Below are positions 26,462 through 33,736 of a DNA stretch of 64,000 nucleotides, in pieces (positions within the stretch are counted from its first letter, which is position 1; each line of letters begins with the position of its first letter). Source of the stretch: an uncultured Acidimicrobiales bacterium (GTDB lineage: Bacteria > Actinomycetota > Acidimicrobiia > Acidimicrobiales > SHLQ01). The notes beneath the pieces were generated by a model. It was given only the letters and a program-made list of their open reading frames with translations. It did no database searches and was not told the origin of the DNA. The position numbers and the translations under genes are program-made. The DNA is taken from assembly GCA_938038815.1 (NCBI GenBank), contig CALHTF010000099.1, forward strand, positions 1-64,000, given 5' to 3'.

Positions 26462-27058
26462 ATGGTGCGGATCATGCAACGACGAACTCAGGCCGAGCGC
26501 CGAGCGGCAACACGTATGGCGTTGATCGACGCCGCGGGCGAGTTGTTGGTGGAGCAGGGGTGGGCGCAGGTCACGTCGGTGGCGGTGTGTGCTCGCGCCG
26601 CGTTGACGCGTGGCGCGTTCACTCACCACTTCGACGGCCTCCCTGAGCTGTTCGCAGTGGTCTTGGAACATCGATACGAGGAGATTGCCGCCCGGGTTGA
26701 GGCCGAGGGTGACCCGACGTCGATCGTCGAACTCCTAGAGCGCACCTGGGCTGTCAATCGGGAGCCAGAGTTCAAGGTCGTGCTCGAAGCTTGGCTCGCC
26801 GGAGCCAACGACGCAGATCTCGCCCGGACGCTCGACCCGGTCATCGCAAACTTCGCGAAGCTCATCGGTCCGGATCGCTGGTCCGAGCTCTTAGCCGACG
26901 AGCACGCACGTTCGTTCTACCTCGCAGCAAGAGAAGCGCTCCTCGGCCTTGCCTGGGGCCATGCCGTCAACCGCGGCATGCCGGTCCCGCATACGGACCT
27001 CGTCCTCGATCATCTGACCACGAACGCAAGAGCTCACGACGCCCGGCTCGGGCACTGA
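26462..27058 (+). CDS. TetR-family transcriptional regulator
   Basis: A 198-residue regulator. The N-terminal helix-turn-helix is typical: RMALIDAAGELLVEQGWAQVTS, then VAVCARAALTRGAFTHHF. The C-terminal half is an all-helical ligand domain. The first of two possible ATGs (26462, 26474) is used. A TAAAAT hexamer lies only six bases upstream, so the transcript may be leaderless. The molybdopterin oxidoreductase starts 11 bases after its stop, so it probably controls that operon and perhaps the divergent osmC. Confidence 0.9.
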   Translation: MVRIMQRRTQAERRAATRMALIDAAGELLVEQGWAQVTSVAVCARAALTRGAFTHHFDGLPELFAVVLEHRYEEIAARVEAEGDPTSIVELLERTWAVNREPEFKVVLEAWLAGANDADLARTLDPVIANFAKLIGPDRWSELLADEHARSFYLAAREALLGLAWGHAVNRGMPVPHTDLVLDHLTTNARAHDARLGH

Positions 27059-27069
27059 AGGGGAATCTC

Positions 27070-29307
27070 ATGACCATGACCAATCCAGCGCCTTCGGCAT
27101 CGGAAACCACAACCCGAACCGGCTACAGCGTCTGCACGATCTGCGACATTGGTTGTCAGCTGCGGACGACCGCCGAGAACGGCGTGGTCACGAAGGTCGA
27201 ACAGCACGACAACCCATTGCTGGCCAAGAACATCTGTTACAAGGGCACGGCTGCGCCGCAGATCCACAACCACCCCGAGAGGCTACGGGTTCCGCTCAAG
27301 CGAGTCGGCGAACGAGGCGCTGACCAATGGGAGGAGATCTCCTACGAGCAGGCGATCACCGAGATCGGCGAACGTCTCCAAGCCGTCATCGACGCTCACG
27401 GCCCGGAAGCGTTCGCCGTCTCGACGTCGGGTTGGAACACCCAGACCACGCACGGCCTCGACCGTCGTTTCATGAACCTGGTCGGGTCGCCGAACTGGAC
27501 ATCTGGCGTGTCGCTGTGCGCCGGCAACACCGCAGCTGTCAGCAGGCTGACCTATGGCTGGTACACACTTCCCGACTTCGACAACACCAACTGTTTCGTT
27601 CTCCTCGGTCACAACCCGCGAAAGCACTCATGGACGCCGATCTTCAACCAGCTCGAGGCGGCCCGTGCGAGAGGTGCGACGAGCATCGTCGTCGATCCCC
27701 GCGTCTCCGAGCAGGCCGAGAAGGCGACGATCCACCTCCAGATCAAGGCCGGGACCGACGCAGCCTTGCTGCTGGGCTGGGTCAAGGTCATCCTCGACGA
27801 GAAGCTCTACGACGCAAAGTTCGTCGAGCAGTGGTGTGTTGGCTTCGAAGAGCTGAAAGCGCGGGCCGACGAGTACCCGCTCGAACGAGTCGCTGAGATC
27901 TGCGGCGTCGAAGCTGGCTTGATCGCTCAGGCTGCCCGTCTGTACGCCGAGGCCGATGGTGCCAGCATCCCGTGGACGCCAATCACCGACATGCAGATCG
28001 ATTCGACCTCCAGCATCCGGCTCCAATGCATCCTTCGCGCCATCACCGGCAACCTCGATGTGGTGGGTGGCGAGCGATTCCACGGCTTGAACCCTGGTTA
28101 CCGGACCGAAGCCGAACTGCAGCTCCATGATGAGATCAGCCCCGAGCAGCGGGCCAAACAGGTCGGCTACCACACGCACCCGGCGTACACCTACCGCACG
28201 GCCGAGATCCTGAGGCCGCACATGAAGCGGGTGTGGGGTCACGAGTGGATCGACATGGTGATGGGTTGTCACATGGCGAACCCGTCGGAGCTGTTCAGAG
28301 CCATGGCCGACGGCGACCCGTACCCGGTCAAGGCGTTCTTCACGCTCGGCAACAACTCGCTGATGAGCTATCCGAATCAGCATCAGATCCTGCGCGCGAT
28401 GCTGAATCAGGACTTGATCGTCGCCCACGAGATCTTCATGACACCGACCGCAATGCTTGCCGATTACGTGATGCCGGGCGACGTGTTCACCGAACGCAGC
28501 CACTTGGCCGACAGCTGGGCCTGGACCGACCGGCTGACCCTTAACGAAGCGGTCGCCCATGCGCCGGAGCAAGCCAGTTCGAGCTTCCGATTCTGGACCG
28601 ACCTGGCCCACGAGATGGGCTTCGGCGAGCGGTTCCCCTGGCAGTCATTGGAAGAGGTCATCGACTATCGACTCGAGCCGTCGGGCGTGACCTTCGAAGA
28701 GTTCGCCGCCGAGAAGTACATGGATGTGCCGACGCCGAAGTACCGAAAGTACCGCAAGACGGGGTTCGCCACGCCGTCTGGCAAGGTCGAACTCTCATGC
28801 TCGATTCTCGGCGACCTCGGCTTCGATCCGCTGCCCTACCACCGCCCAGCGCCAGCCCCGAGTGACGAGTTTCCCTACCGGGTCTTCTCGGGTGTGCGTG
28901 AGGATCCGTTCTTCCAGACGGGTCAGCGCAACATCGGTGTGCTTCGTCGGCGTGTCCCGTCGCCCCACTTCTTCGTTCATCCCGACGACGCAGTGAGGGA
29001 CGGGCTCGTCGAGGGTGAGTGGGCCAAGCTCGAGACCGCCCACGGCGAAGTGCGGATGAAGGTGTCGATCCAAGACTCGATGCGCCCGGGCCATCTGCGG
29101 GTGCCGCACGGATGGTGGTACCCCGAGACGCGAGGCGAGGTGGATCTCGCCGGTGCCTTTGTCAGCTCGGACGCCGTGCTGACGGTCGACACGGACGACG
29201 TGCTCGACTTCGAGCAGGGCATTCCGCACTTTAAGGGCTACCCCGGACGGATCTCGCCGTGCGACGCGCCTGAAGGCATGTCGGCAATCACGCTCGGAAC
29301 CGACTGA
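27070..29307 (+). CDS. Molybdopterin-dependent oxidoreductase, catalytic subunit
   Basis: A 745-residue soluble member of the DMSO-reductase superfamily. The N-terminal [4Fe-4S] site is C22-x2-C25-x3-C29-x26-C56. Molybdopterin-binding segments follow (GWNTQTTHGLDRRF, LLGHNPRKHSWTP, VVDPRVSEQAEKA, GNNSLMSYPN, DYVMPGDVFTERS) and a C-terminal dinucleotide-binding barrel (DDAVRDGLVEGEWAKLETAHGEV). No Tat or Sec signal is present, so it is cytosolic. There is no separate Fe-S or membrane subunit next to it. Cys in VSLCAGNTA is a possible metal ligand; no UGA occurs in the frame. AAGGGG precedes the ATG. Substrate unknown; acetylene-hydratase-like or other non-respiratory chemistry cannot be excluded. 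Confidence 0.9.
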   Translation: MTMTNPAPSASETTTRTGYSVCTICDIGCQLRTTAENGVVTKVEQHDNPLLAKNICYKGTAAPQIHNHPERLRVPLKRVGERGADQWEEISYEQAITEIGERLQAVIDAHGPEAFAVSTSGWNTQTTHGLDRRFMNLVGSPNWTSGVSLCAGNTAAVSRLTYGWYTLPDFDNTNCFVLLGHNPRKHSWTPIFNQLEAARARGATSIVVDPRVSEQAEKATIHLQIKAGTDAALLLGWVKVILDEKLYDAKFVEQWCVGFEELKARADEYPLERVAEICGVEAGLIAQAARLYAEADGASIPWTPITDMQIDSTSSIRLQCILRAITGNLDVVGGERFHGLNPGYRTEAELQLHDEISPEQRAKQVGYHTHPAYTYRTAEILRPHMKRVWGHEWIDMVMGCHMANPSELFRAMADGDPYPVKAFFTLGNNSLMSYPNQHQILRAMLNQDLIVAHEIFMTPTAMLADYVMPGDVFTERSHLADSWAWTDRLTLNEAVAHAPEQASSSFRFWTDLAHEMGFGERFPWQSLEEVIDYRLEPSGVTFEEFAAEKYMDVPTPKYRKYRKTGFATPSGKVELSCSILGDLGFDPLPYHRPAPAPSDEFPYRVFSGVREDPFFQTGQRNIGVLRRRVPSPHFFVHPDDAVRDGLVEGEWAKLETAHGEVRMKVSIQDSMRPGHLRVPHGWWYPETRGEVDLAGAFVSSDAVLTVDTDDVLDFEQGIPHFKGYPGRISPCDAPEGMSAITLGTD

Positions 29308-29555
29308 TGGCCCAGCGAAGCGAGTTCGGCCATCGGGTCCTCGAACTGAAGACCTCGATCATGGGACGGCTGGCACCGAAGATCCTGTCGAGAAGAACGA
29401 CCGGCATCGACGGTGTTGCGAAGAAGATGGCAATGAAAGGATCGTCACCGGAGCCCGATGCCGCCCTCATTGCGGAACTCGCGCACCCTGACGACGTGCC
29501 CGAGATCGTGACGAGCCGAACACCAGATTCGGCTGAGGTGGGCGACCATGAGTGA
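29307..29555 (+). CDS. Small protein coupled to the molybdopterin enzyme
   Basis: An 82-residue basic-then-acidic protein with no recognised family. Its ATG overlaps the stop of the molybdopterin gene (TGATG), so it is translationally coupled. It carries no Cys and no membrane helix. A role as a chaperone or small partner is a guess from position. Confidence 0.62.
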   Translation: MAQRSEFGHRVLELKTSIMGRLAPKILSRRTTGIDGVAKKMAMKGSSPEPDAALIAELAHPDDVPEIVTSRTPDSAEVGDHE

Positions 29556-29576
29556 CGGATTGGTGCCATCGGCTGC

Positions 29577-30308
29577 TCACGCATCCATGTCGGGCGGGCC
29601 AATCCGGTCGAGACGGGCCGAGAAACCGACGTAGCGCCAGATGAGCTGGTCGCCATCGAGGTGACGAGTCACCTCGATCGGTAAGCCGTCGGGCCGAAGG
29701 ACATGCACGTCGTCTTCCCAGAACGCGGCGACCCGAGCGGGGGTTGTGAAGTCCCTGGCCGCTACATCGTTTACGCCGTTTTCGACGGTGCCGTCCACCC
29801 GCATGTCGTGCACGACACCGCCGCTGGTGATGACCATACGGTTGCCGCACTGTTCGATGCGCTGCACTTCACCTACCGCAACATCGCCCTCGTTCTCGTT
29901 CTCGTTCTCGTTCTCGGGGCCGACGATTTGCCACATGCCTCGCATGTCGACTGCGTCGTCGCTCAACGGTTCGGTGCAGCCCGAGAGAACAGGCGCCGGC
30001 ATCACGTCGCCATACCCGCCGGGTGGCGTCTGGGCGACGGGAATGTCGTCGGCGGTCACCGGCGGCACCGTTTCGGGGGCCGAGTTCTCTGTCGGTTCCT
30101 GCTCGACTTCGGTGTCGTCGGTTGGCTCCTCCCTGTTCCCGTCCTCGACGGTCTCAACCTCGGCCGGTGTGCTGTCTGGCGAAGAATCCTCCGCGTCGCC
30201 GCCACCGCACGCGACGGCAAGTATGGCGAAGGTCGCAACCATCGCCAATAGGCGAACAGGAAAACGAGACAGCCGGACGCGGTTCGGGATGGTCATTCGG
30301 TGCTTCAT
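29577..30308 (-). CDS. Lipoprotein with acidic linker
   Basis: A 243-residue exported protein: MKHRMTIPNRV, hydrophobic core, lipobox ILAVAC, a long Glu/Asp/Thr/Pro linker, then a beta-rich globular part (MRGMWQIVGPE, QCGNRMVITSGGVVHDMRVDG, WRYVGFSARLDRI). A run of alternating Glu-Asn (ENENENENE) interrupts the globular domain and is encoded by a hexanucleotide repeat. No family was recognised. The start at 30308 gives a normal lipoprotein signal; 30296 is an alternative. Confidence 0.75.
   Translation of the reverse strand: MKHRMTIPNRVRLSRFPVRLLAMVATFAILAVACGGGDAEDSSPDSTPAEVETVEDGNREEPTDDTEVEQEPTENSAPETVPPVTADDIPVAQTPPGGYGDVMPAPVLSGCTEPLSDDAVDMRGMWQIVGPENENENENEGDVAVGEVQRIEQCGNRMVITSGGVVHDMRVDGTVENGVNDVAARDFTTPARVAAFWEDDVHVLRPDGLPIEVTRHLDGDQLIWRYVGFSARLDRIGPPDMDA
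29891..29916. repeat. Hexanucleotide microsatellite inside the lipoprotein gene
   Basis: Four tandem CGTTCT units plus a partial one, encoding the Glu-Asn run. Repeat-number change would keep frame because the unit is six bases. Confidence 0.85.
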
Positions 30309-30420
30309 GCAAAGCACTCTATGTTGTGCCAATAAGACTGGCATAAGAAAATGCCAGTAGAGCTGGCCAATGAACTTACGCCGGCCGTGAGCGTGGCGTT
30401 CTCACCCAAAAACCCCACAA

Positions 30421-30465
30421 CCGCAGGCCTGGCAGTTTCCTGCCCCGACCTGCGGTTGGGTTTTT
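30421..30465. terminator. Terminator hairpin, copy B
   Basis: CCGCAGG/CCTGCGG stem with the same inner hairpin as copy A, then TTGGGTTTTT. In the minus direction it follows directly after the tRNA-Lys remnant and has a T-tract on its other side as well, so it looks like the original tRNA-Lys terminator. Confidence 0.75.
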
Positions 30466-30510
30466 GTACGCCCCCTGGGACTTGAACCCAGAACCTGCGG
30501 ATTTAGAGGT
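30466..30510 (-). other. tRNA-Lys 3'-end remnant (attachment-site scar)
   Basis: 30466-30503 is identical for 38 bp to 43321-43358, the 3' part of tRNA-Lys from the anticodon loop to the acceptor end, in the same orientation. The 5' half is missing. Tyrosine-recombinase islands leave such a tRNA 3' copy at the distal junction. Confidence 0.8.
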
Positions 30511-30787
30511 CCTTGACAACGGTCCGGGAAACCCGGTTCTATCCGGATTGCACGGGTTCTGTCCGGTCGGGAATCCGGTGGACCCGGTCGCGTCTGGTGG
30601 TGTCCGGGGTGTTCGTTGGATTTTGCGTTGGATGGTGCGGCGATATGGGGCCGGGTTGAGCGCGAGACGATCGTTGACAACCTTTCATGGGGCTGGCATA
30701 CAACGACGTGGTCCTTACCTCGGACCCCGCGACCTCACATCCATGGGCGCAACGGTCGTCAACCTCGATCTGTGGAGGACCCAGTGC
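30504..30787. other. Stretch without a supported gene
   Basis: Between the tRNA-Lys scar and the kinase stop I see short inverted repeats (for example CCGGGAAACCCGG) but no convincing coding frame. It may be eroded island-end sequence. Confidence 0.5.
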
Positions 30788-32212
30788 CTACGGGTCCAAC
30801 GAGGTCGCCGAGGCAGCGGGAGCGTTTGGCTGTGACAGCAGCGGCTGAGCGGTCGCGGTCGATGCCTCGCTGGATTGAACGGGGATCTCCATCCAAAAGG
30901 TGGCGCCGCCCCCGCGCGTCTCTGAGACGCCGTGGGTCCCGTTGTGCGCGTTGGTGATCGAAGCGACGATCGCCAGGCCGAGGCCGTTGCCACCAGTTGT
31001 TCGGTTGCGGCTCTCGTCGGCGCGGTAGAAGCGCTCGAACAGGCGGTTGGCGTCGGCTGGCGAAATGCCGGGTCCGTGATCCTCGATCTCGAGTCGAACG
31101 CTCTGTTCTGCGACCAGACCGCGAAAGGCGAGCGGGGTGTCGGGCGGTGTGTACCTGAGCGCGTTCGCGGTGATCGCCGACATCGCCTGCACGATCTGGT
31201 CGCGGTCGGCTTCGATTGTCAGGCCCGCGGCGACATCTACCTCGACGGTGCGCTCGGGTTGGATTGCGCCGACGTCTGAGGCGAGGTCGGCGAGGAGCTG
31301 CCCGACGTCAAGCGTGGTCCTCTCCAGCGGGAGTGGCTCGTCAAGGCGGGCCAGGGTGAGCAGTTGTTCGACGACGCGCCGCATCCGGCCTGCCTCGTCG
31401 TTGATTCGGCGCATCGCATCATCGAGGGCCGCAGGCTCGGAGAGTGATCCCTGCTCGTACAGGGTGGTGTAGCCCTGCAGGGTCGTGAGGGGCGTGCGCA
31501 GTTCGTGGCTGACGTCGGCGACGAAACGCCGTTGCTTTGCCTCGGCGTTTTGGGTGGTGTCGATCATGAGGTTGAGCGCTCTTCCGAGCCGGGCGGCTTC
31601 GGTGCGTCCTGGAGGCTGCTCGACTCGACGGTCGACCTCGCCCGCAGCTATAGCGTCGGCGGACTCGGTCATCTTCCTGATCGGACGCAGCCCGTGCCGG
31701 ATCATCCACCACGAGAACAGCGCCAGCACCGCCAGCACGAGTGCGCCGGACACGATCTGGGTGACGATGAGCGTTCGGAGCGACTCGTCGACGTCGGTCG
31801 TCGGCAAGGCAACGAAGAAGAGTCGGTCCCCTGTTTCGAAGGTACGGGCGCGAACGTTGCTGGCGTCGCCGGCGACCGTGCCGATGGTGGTCGGCTCGAC
31901 GTAACGTCGGCCTGCGACATAGTCCGGTCGCAGATCCGGGTCATGCGACGGTTGCACCACGGGCATCAGGGTCCCATCTGGCTGTACCACGGCGACGAAG
32001 ACTGACCCGAACGAGGCGGGACTGACGCGTTCGCGGGGCTGGCCTGCCGACAGGTTCGGGGTTCGGGATGCGGTGTCGGCGACGGCGTCGAGCTGGCGGT
32101 CGAGCTGGCCATACAACTGACGGGACTGCGTGACCGCTATCGCTGCACTCGACAGTCCGAGCACGACCACGATGCCGACCATCCCGGCGAGCAACCGAGC
32201 CCGCAGCGTCAC
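30788..32212 (-). CDS. Sensor histidine kinase
   Basis: A 474-residue membrane kinase. GTG start at 32212 overlaps the regulator stop (GTGA). Two membrane helices (LLAGMVGIVVVLGLSSAAIA and LIVTQIVSGALVLAVLALFSWW) flank an extracytoplasmic sensor of about 130 residues. A HAMP region (LRPIRKMTESADAIAAGEV) leads to the H-box FVADVSHELRTPL, with the phosphorylated His near residue 235. The ATPase has the N box ANALRYTPPD, G1 DHGPGISP, the F box and G2 GGNGLGLAI. It works with the OmpR-like regulator encoded just upstream on the same strand, and probably controls the neighbouring export operon. Confidence 0.93.
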   Translation of the reverse strand: MTLRARLLAGMVGIVVVLGLSSAAIAVTQSRQLYGQLDRQLDAVADTASRTPNLSAGQPRERVSPASFGSVFVAVVQPDGTLMPVVQPSHDPDLRPDYVAGRRYVEPTTIGTVAGDASNVRARTFETGDRLFFVALPTTDVDESLRTLIVTQIVSGALVLAVLALFSWWMIRHGLRPIRKMTESADAIAAGEVDRRVEQPPGRTEAARLGRALNLMIDTTQNAEAKQRRFVADVSHELRTPLTTLQGYTTLYEQGSLSEPAALDDAMRRINDEAGRMRRVVEQLLTLARLDEPLPLERTTLDVGQLLADLASDVGAIQPERTVEVDVAAGLTIEADRDQIVQAMSAITANALRYTPPDTPLAFRGLVAEQSVRLEIEDHGPGISPADANRLFERFYRADESRNRTTGGNGLGLAIVASITNAHNGTHGVSETRGGGATFWMEIPVQSSEASTATAQPLLSQPNAPAASATSLDP

Positions 32213-32907
32213 GATGGCTCTCGGATGACATAGCCAATGCCTCGCACCGTGTGGATCAGCTTGGGACCGGTCTGGTCGACCTTCTTGCGAAGGTTGCTTA
32301 TGAACGACTCGATGATGGCCGATTCGCCATCGAAGTCGTAGTGCCACACATGATCGAGGATCTGCCCGCGGCTCACGACCCGACCAGCGTTCGACATCAG
32401 ACACCGAAGAAGCTTGAACTCGGTGGCGGACAACACGACCTCGTCGTCGCCTCGCCAGACGCGATGGGCAGCCTCGTCGAGAACGAGATCGCCAACCTGG
32501 AACCGGGTTGTCTCAACTCCGCTGACCTGGGATCTGCGGAGCGCGACGTGCACTCGGGCGAGTAGCTCCTCGAGTGCGAACGGTTTGACGATGTAGTCAT
32601 CGCCGCCGACGGTGAGGCCGCGCACTCGGTCCGATGTGTCCGTCCGTGCGGTGAGGAACAGCACGGGGGCGTCAACGCCGGCGGACCGGAGGCGCCGTAG
32701 CACCTCGAAACCGTCGATGTCGCCGAGCATCACATCGAGGACGATGACGTCCGGACCAAATCGGGTTGCCTCGGCCAACGCGCGGGCACCAGTTGCTGAC
32801 ACAGCGACCTCACACCCTTCGACGCGCAACGCCGACGCGACGAGGAACGAGATGTTCTCCTCGTCGTCGACCACAAGCACTTTGGCATCTCGCATCAAGT
32901 CGGCCAT
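32209..32907 (-). CDS. OmpR/PhoB-family response regulator
   Basis: A 232-residue two-domain regulator. The receiver has acidic pair D14-D15, phosphoacceptor D58 (VIVLDVMLG), the conserved Thr in LFLTAR and Lys in IVKPF. The winged-helix effector domain (SATEFKLLRCLMSNAGRVVSRGQILDHVW and FISNLRKKVD) matches OmpR. It overlaps the kinase gene by four bases and is divergent from the lipoprotein-export operon starting at 33095. Confidence 0.95.
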   Translation of the reverse strand: MADLMRDAKVLVVDDEENISFLVASALRVEGCEVAVSATGARALAEATRFGPDVIVLDVMLGDIDGFEVLRRLRSAGVDAPVLFLTARTDTSDRVRGLTVGGDDYIVKPFALEELLARVHVALRRSQVSGVETTRFQVGDLVLDEAAHRVWRGDDEVVLSATEFKLLRCLMSNAGRVVSRGQILDHVWHYDFDGESAIIESFISNLRKKVDQTGPKLIHTVRGIGYVIREPS

Positions 32908-33030
32908 GTGAACAGGATCGCACCGAAACCTTGCCGTCCGCTGGTCAGTAGCTGGAGATTTCCTGGAACGTTCCGCTTCTCGCCAAGCGGGCCAGATGCG
33001 GGCGGATCAGGGGCCGCTTTCGACCGGGTC

Positions 33031-33094
33031 GCCTCCAGCAAGCCCAAAGGGAACATTGAAGTCAGCGTCAGGTTGCTGGTGGAGGCTGACGACC
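33031..33094 (+). promoter_or_regulatory. Conserved leader upstream of lipoprotein/export operon, copy 1
   Basis: Aligns without gaps, at roughly three quarters identity, to 38615-38678, the leader of a second lipoprotein gene in the island. Conserved cores are TTGAAG and TCAGGTTG, followed by a Shine-Dalgarno-like GGAGG/AGAGG and the ATG. Probably a shared regulator site; the adjacent OmpR-like protein is the obvious candidate. Confidence 0.5.
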
Positions 33095-33736
33095 ATGGAA
33101 GCTTACGAACAGCAGCAAAGGGACACGGATCGAAAACGGAAGCGAGCAACGGCGTTGGTCACAGCGCTTGTTCTGACCCTTGCCGCGTGCGGCGGGGACG
33201 ACGGGGACGAAACGGTATCTGCCGCCCCAGTGGTCGCCGAGTCCCAACAAGATCAAGCGGTCCCGACCGACACGGCTGGCTCGGCGGCCGCCTCAGGAGC
33301 AACCGAGACGTCCGACGAGGAGCGGGCGCTCGACTTCGCCCAATGCATGCGTGACAACGGCGTCGACTTTCCGGATCCCGTGATCAACGCCGATGGCTCG
33401 ATCGATCTGGTCGGCAACGCGGCCCCCGGCTCGATCGACCCCACCAGCGACACCTTCGGCGATGCGACGGAGGTGTGCGGCCCGATCGTTGCCGGAACGA
33501 GCTTCTTGCCGGGTGCCCGCATCGACGAAACCGAACAACAAGCAAACCTGCTGGCCTTCGCTGACTGCCTGCGCGGCCTTGGCTATGACGTGATCGATCC
33601 CGTCCTGAGCGACATCCAGGCCGGCGGCCCGGGCGCGCTCGTCAGGGCCTTCGGCGAGAACTTCGATCCGACCGATCCCGCCAACGCCGGTGCCGTCCAG
33701 GAGTGCCAGGGCCAGGTGGGGGCGTCCGATGAGTGA
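33095..33736 (+). CDS. Lipoprotein preceding an ABC export operon
   Basis: A 213-residue lipoprotein: basic n-region, ALVLTLAAC lipobox, Ala/Thr/Glu linker, then a domain with FAQCMRDNGVDFPDPV and FADCLRGLGYDVIDP, two related Cys-containing units. This type is common in actinobacteria beside MacB-like exporters. The last eight bases overlap the adaptor gene. ATG 33095 is chosen for the Shine-Dalgarno and the signal peptide. Likely a surface ligand-binding or sensing partner. Confidence 0.85.
   Translation: MEAYEQQQRDTDRKRKRATALVTALVLTLAACGGDDGDETVSAAPVVAESQQDQAVPTDTAGSAAASGATETSDEERALDFAQCMRDNGVDFPDPVINADGSIDLVGNAAPGSIDPTSDTFGDATEVCGPIVAGTSFLPGARIDETEQQANLLAFADCLRGLGYDVIDPVLSDIQAGGPGALVRAFGENFDPTDPANAGAVQECQGQVGASDE

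Larger units (their letters stand above)
25618..30465. mobile_element. Possible older island: OsmC-TetR-Mo oxidoreductase segment
   Basis: Direct repeats of a terminator plus a tRNA-3'-end-like sequence bracket this 4.8-kb block (copy A at 25.6 kb, copy B at 30.4 kb). It holds a coherent redox gene set and no integrase. Repeat similarity is seen directly; insertion is inference. Confidence 0.45.

Noticed and set aside
27480-27560. Selenocysteine in the molybdopterin oxidoreductase
   Set aside because: The candidate ligand position reads Cys (VSLCAGN) and there is no in-frame UGA in the gene.
26791-29307. N-terminal extension of the molybdopterin enzyme
   Set aside because: The first 93 residues are the TetR gene in another frame; ATG 27070 has a good Shine-Dalgarno and starts the [4Fe-4S] domain.
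30402-30835. Small ORFs on both strands around the tRNA-Lys scar
   Set aside because: They translate the tRNA remnant and terminator (for example LNPQVLGSSPRGRT) and have no domain-like composition.
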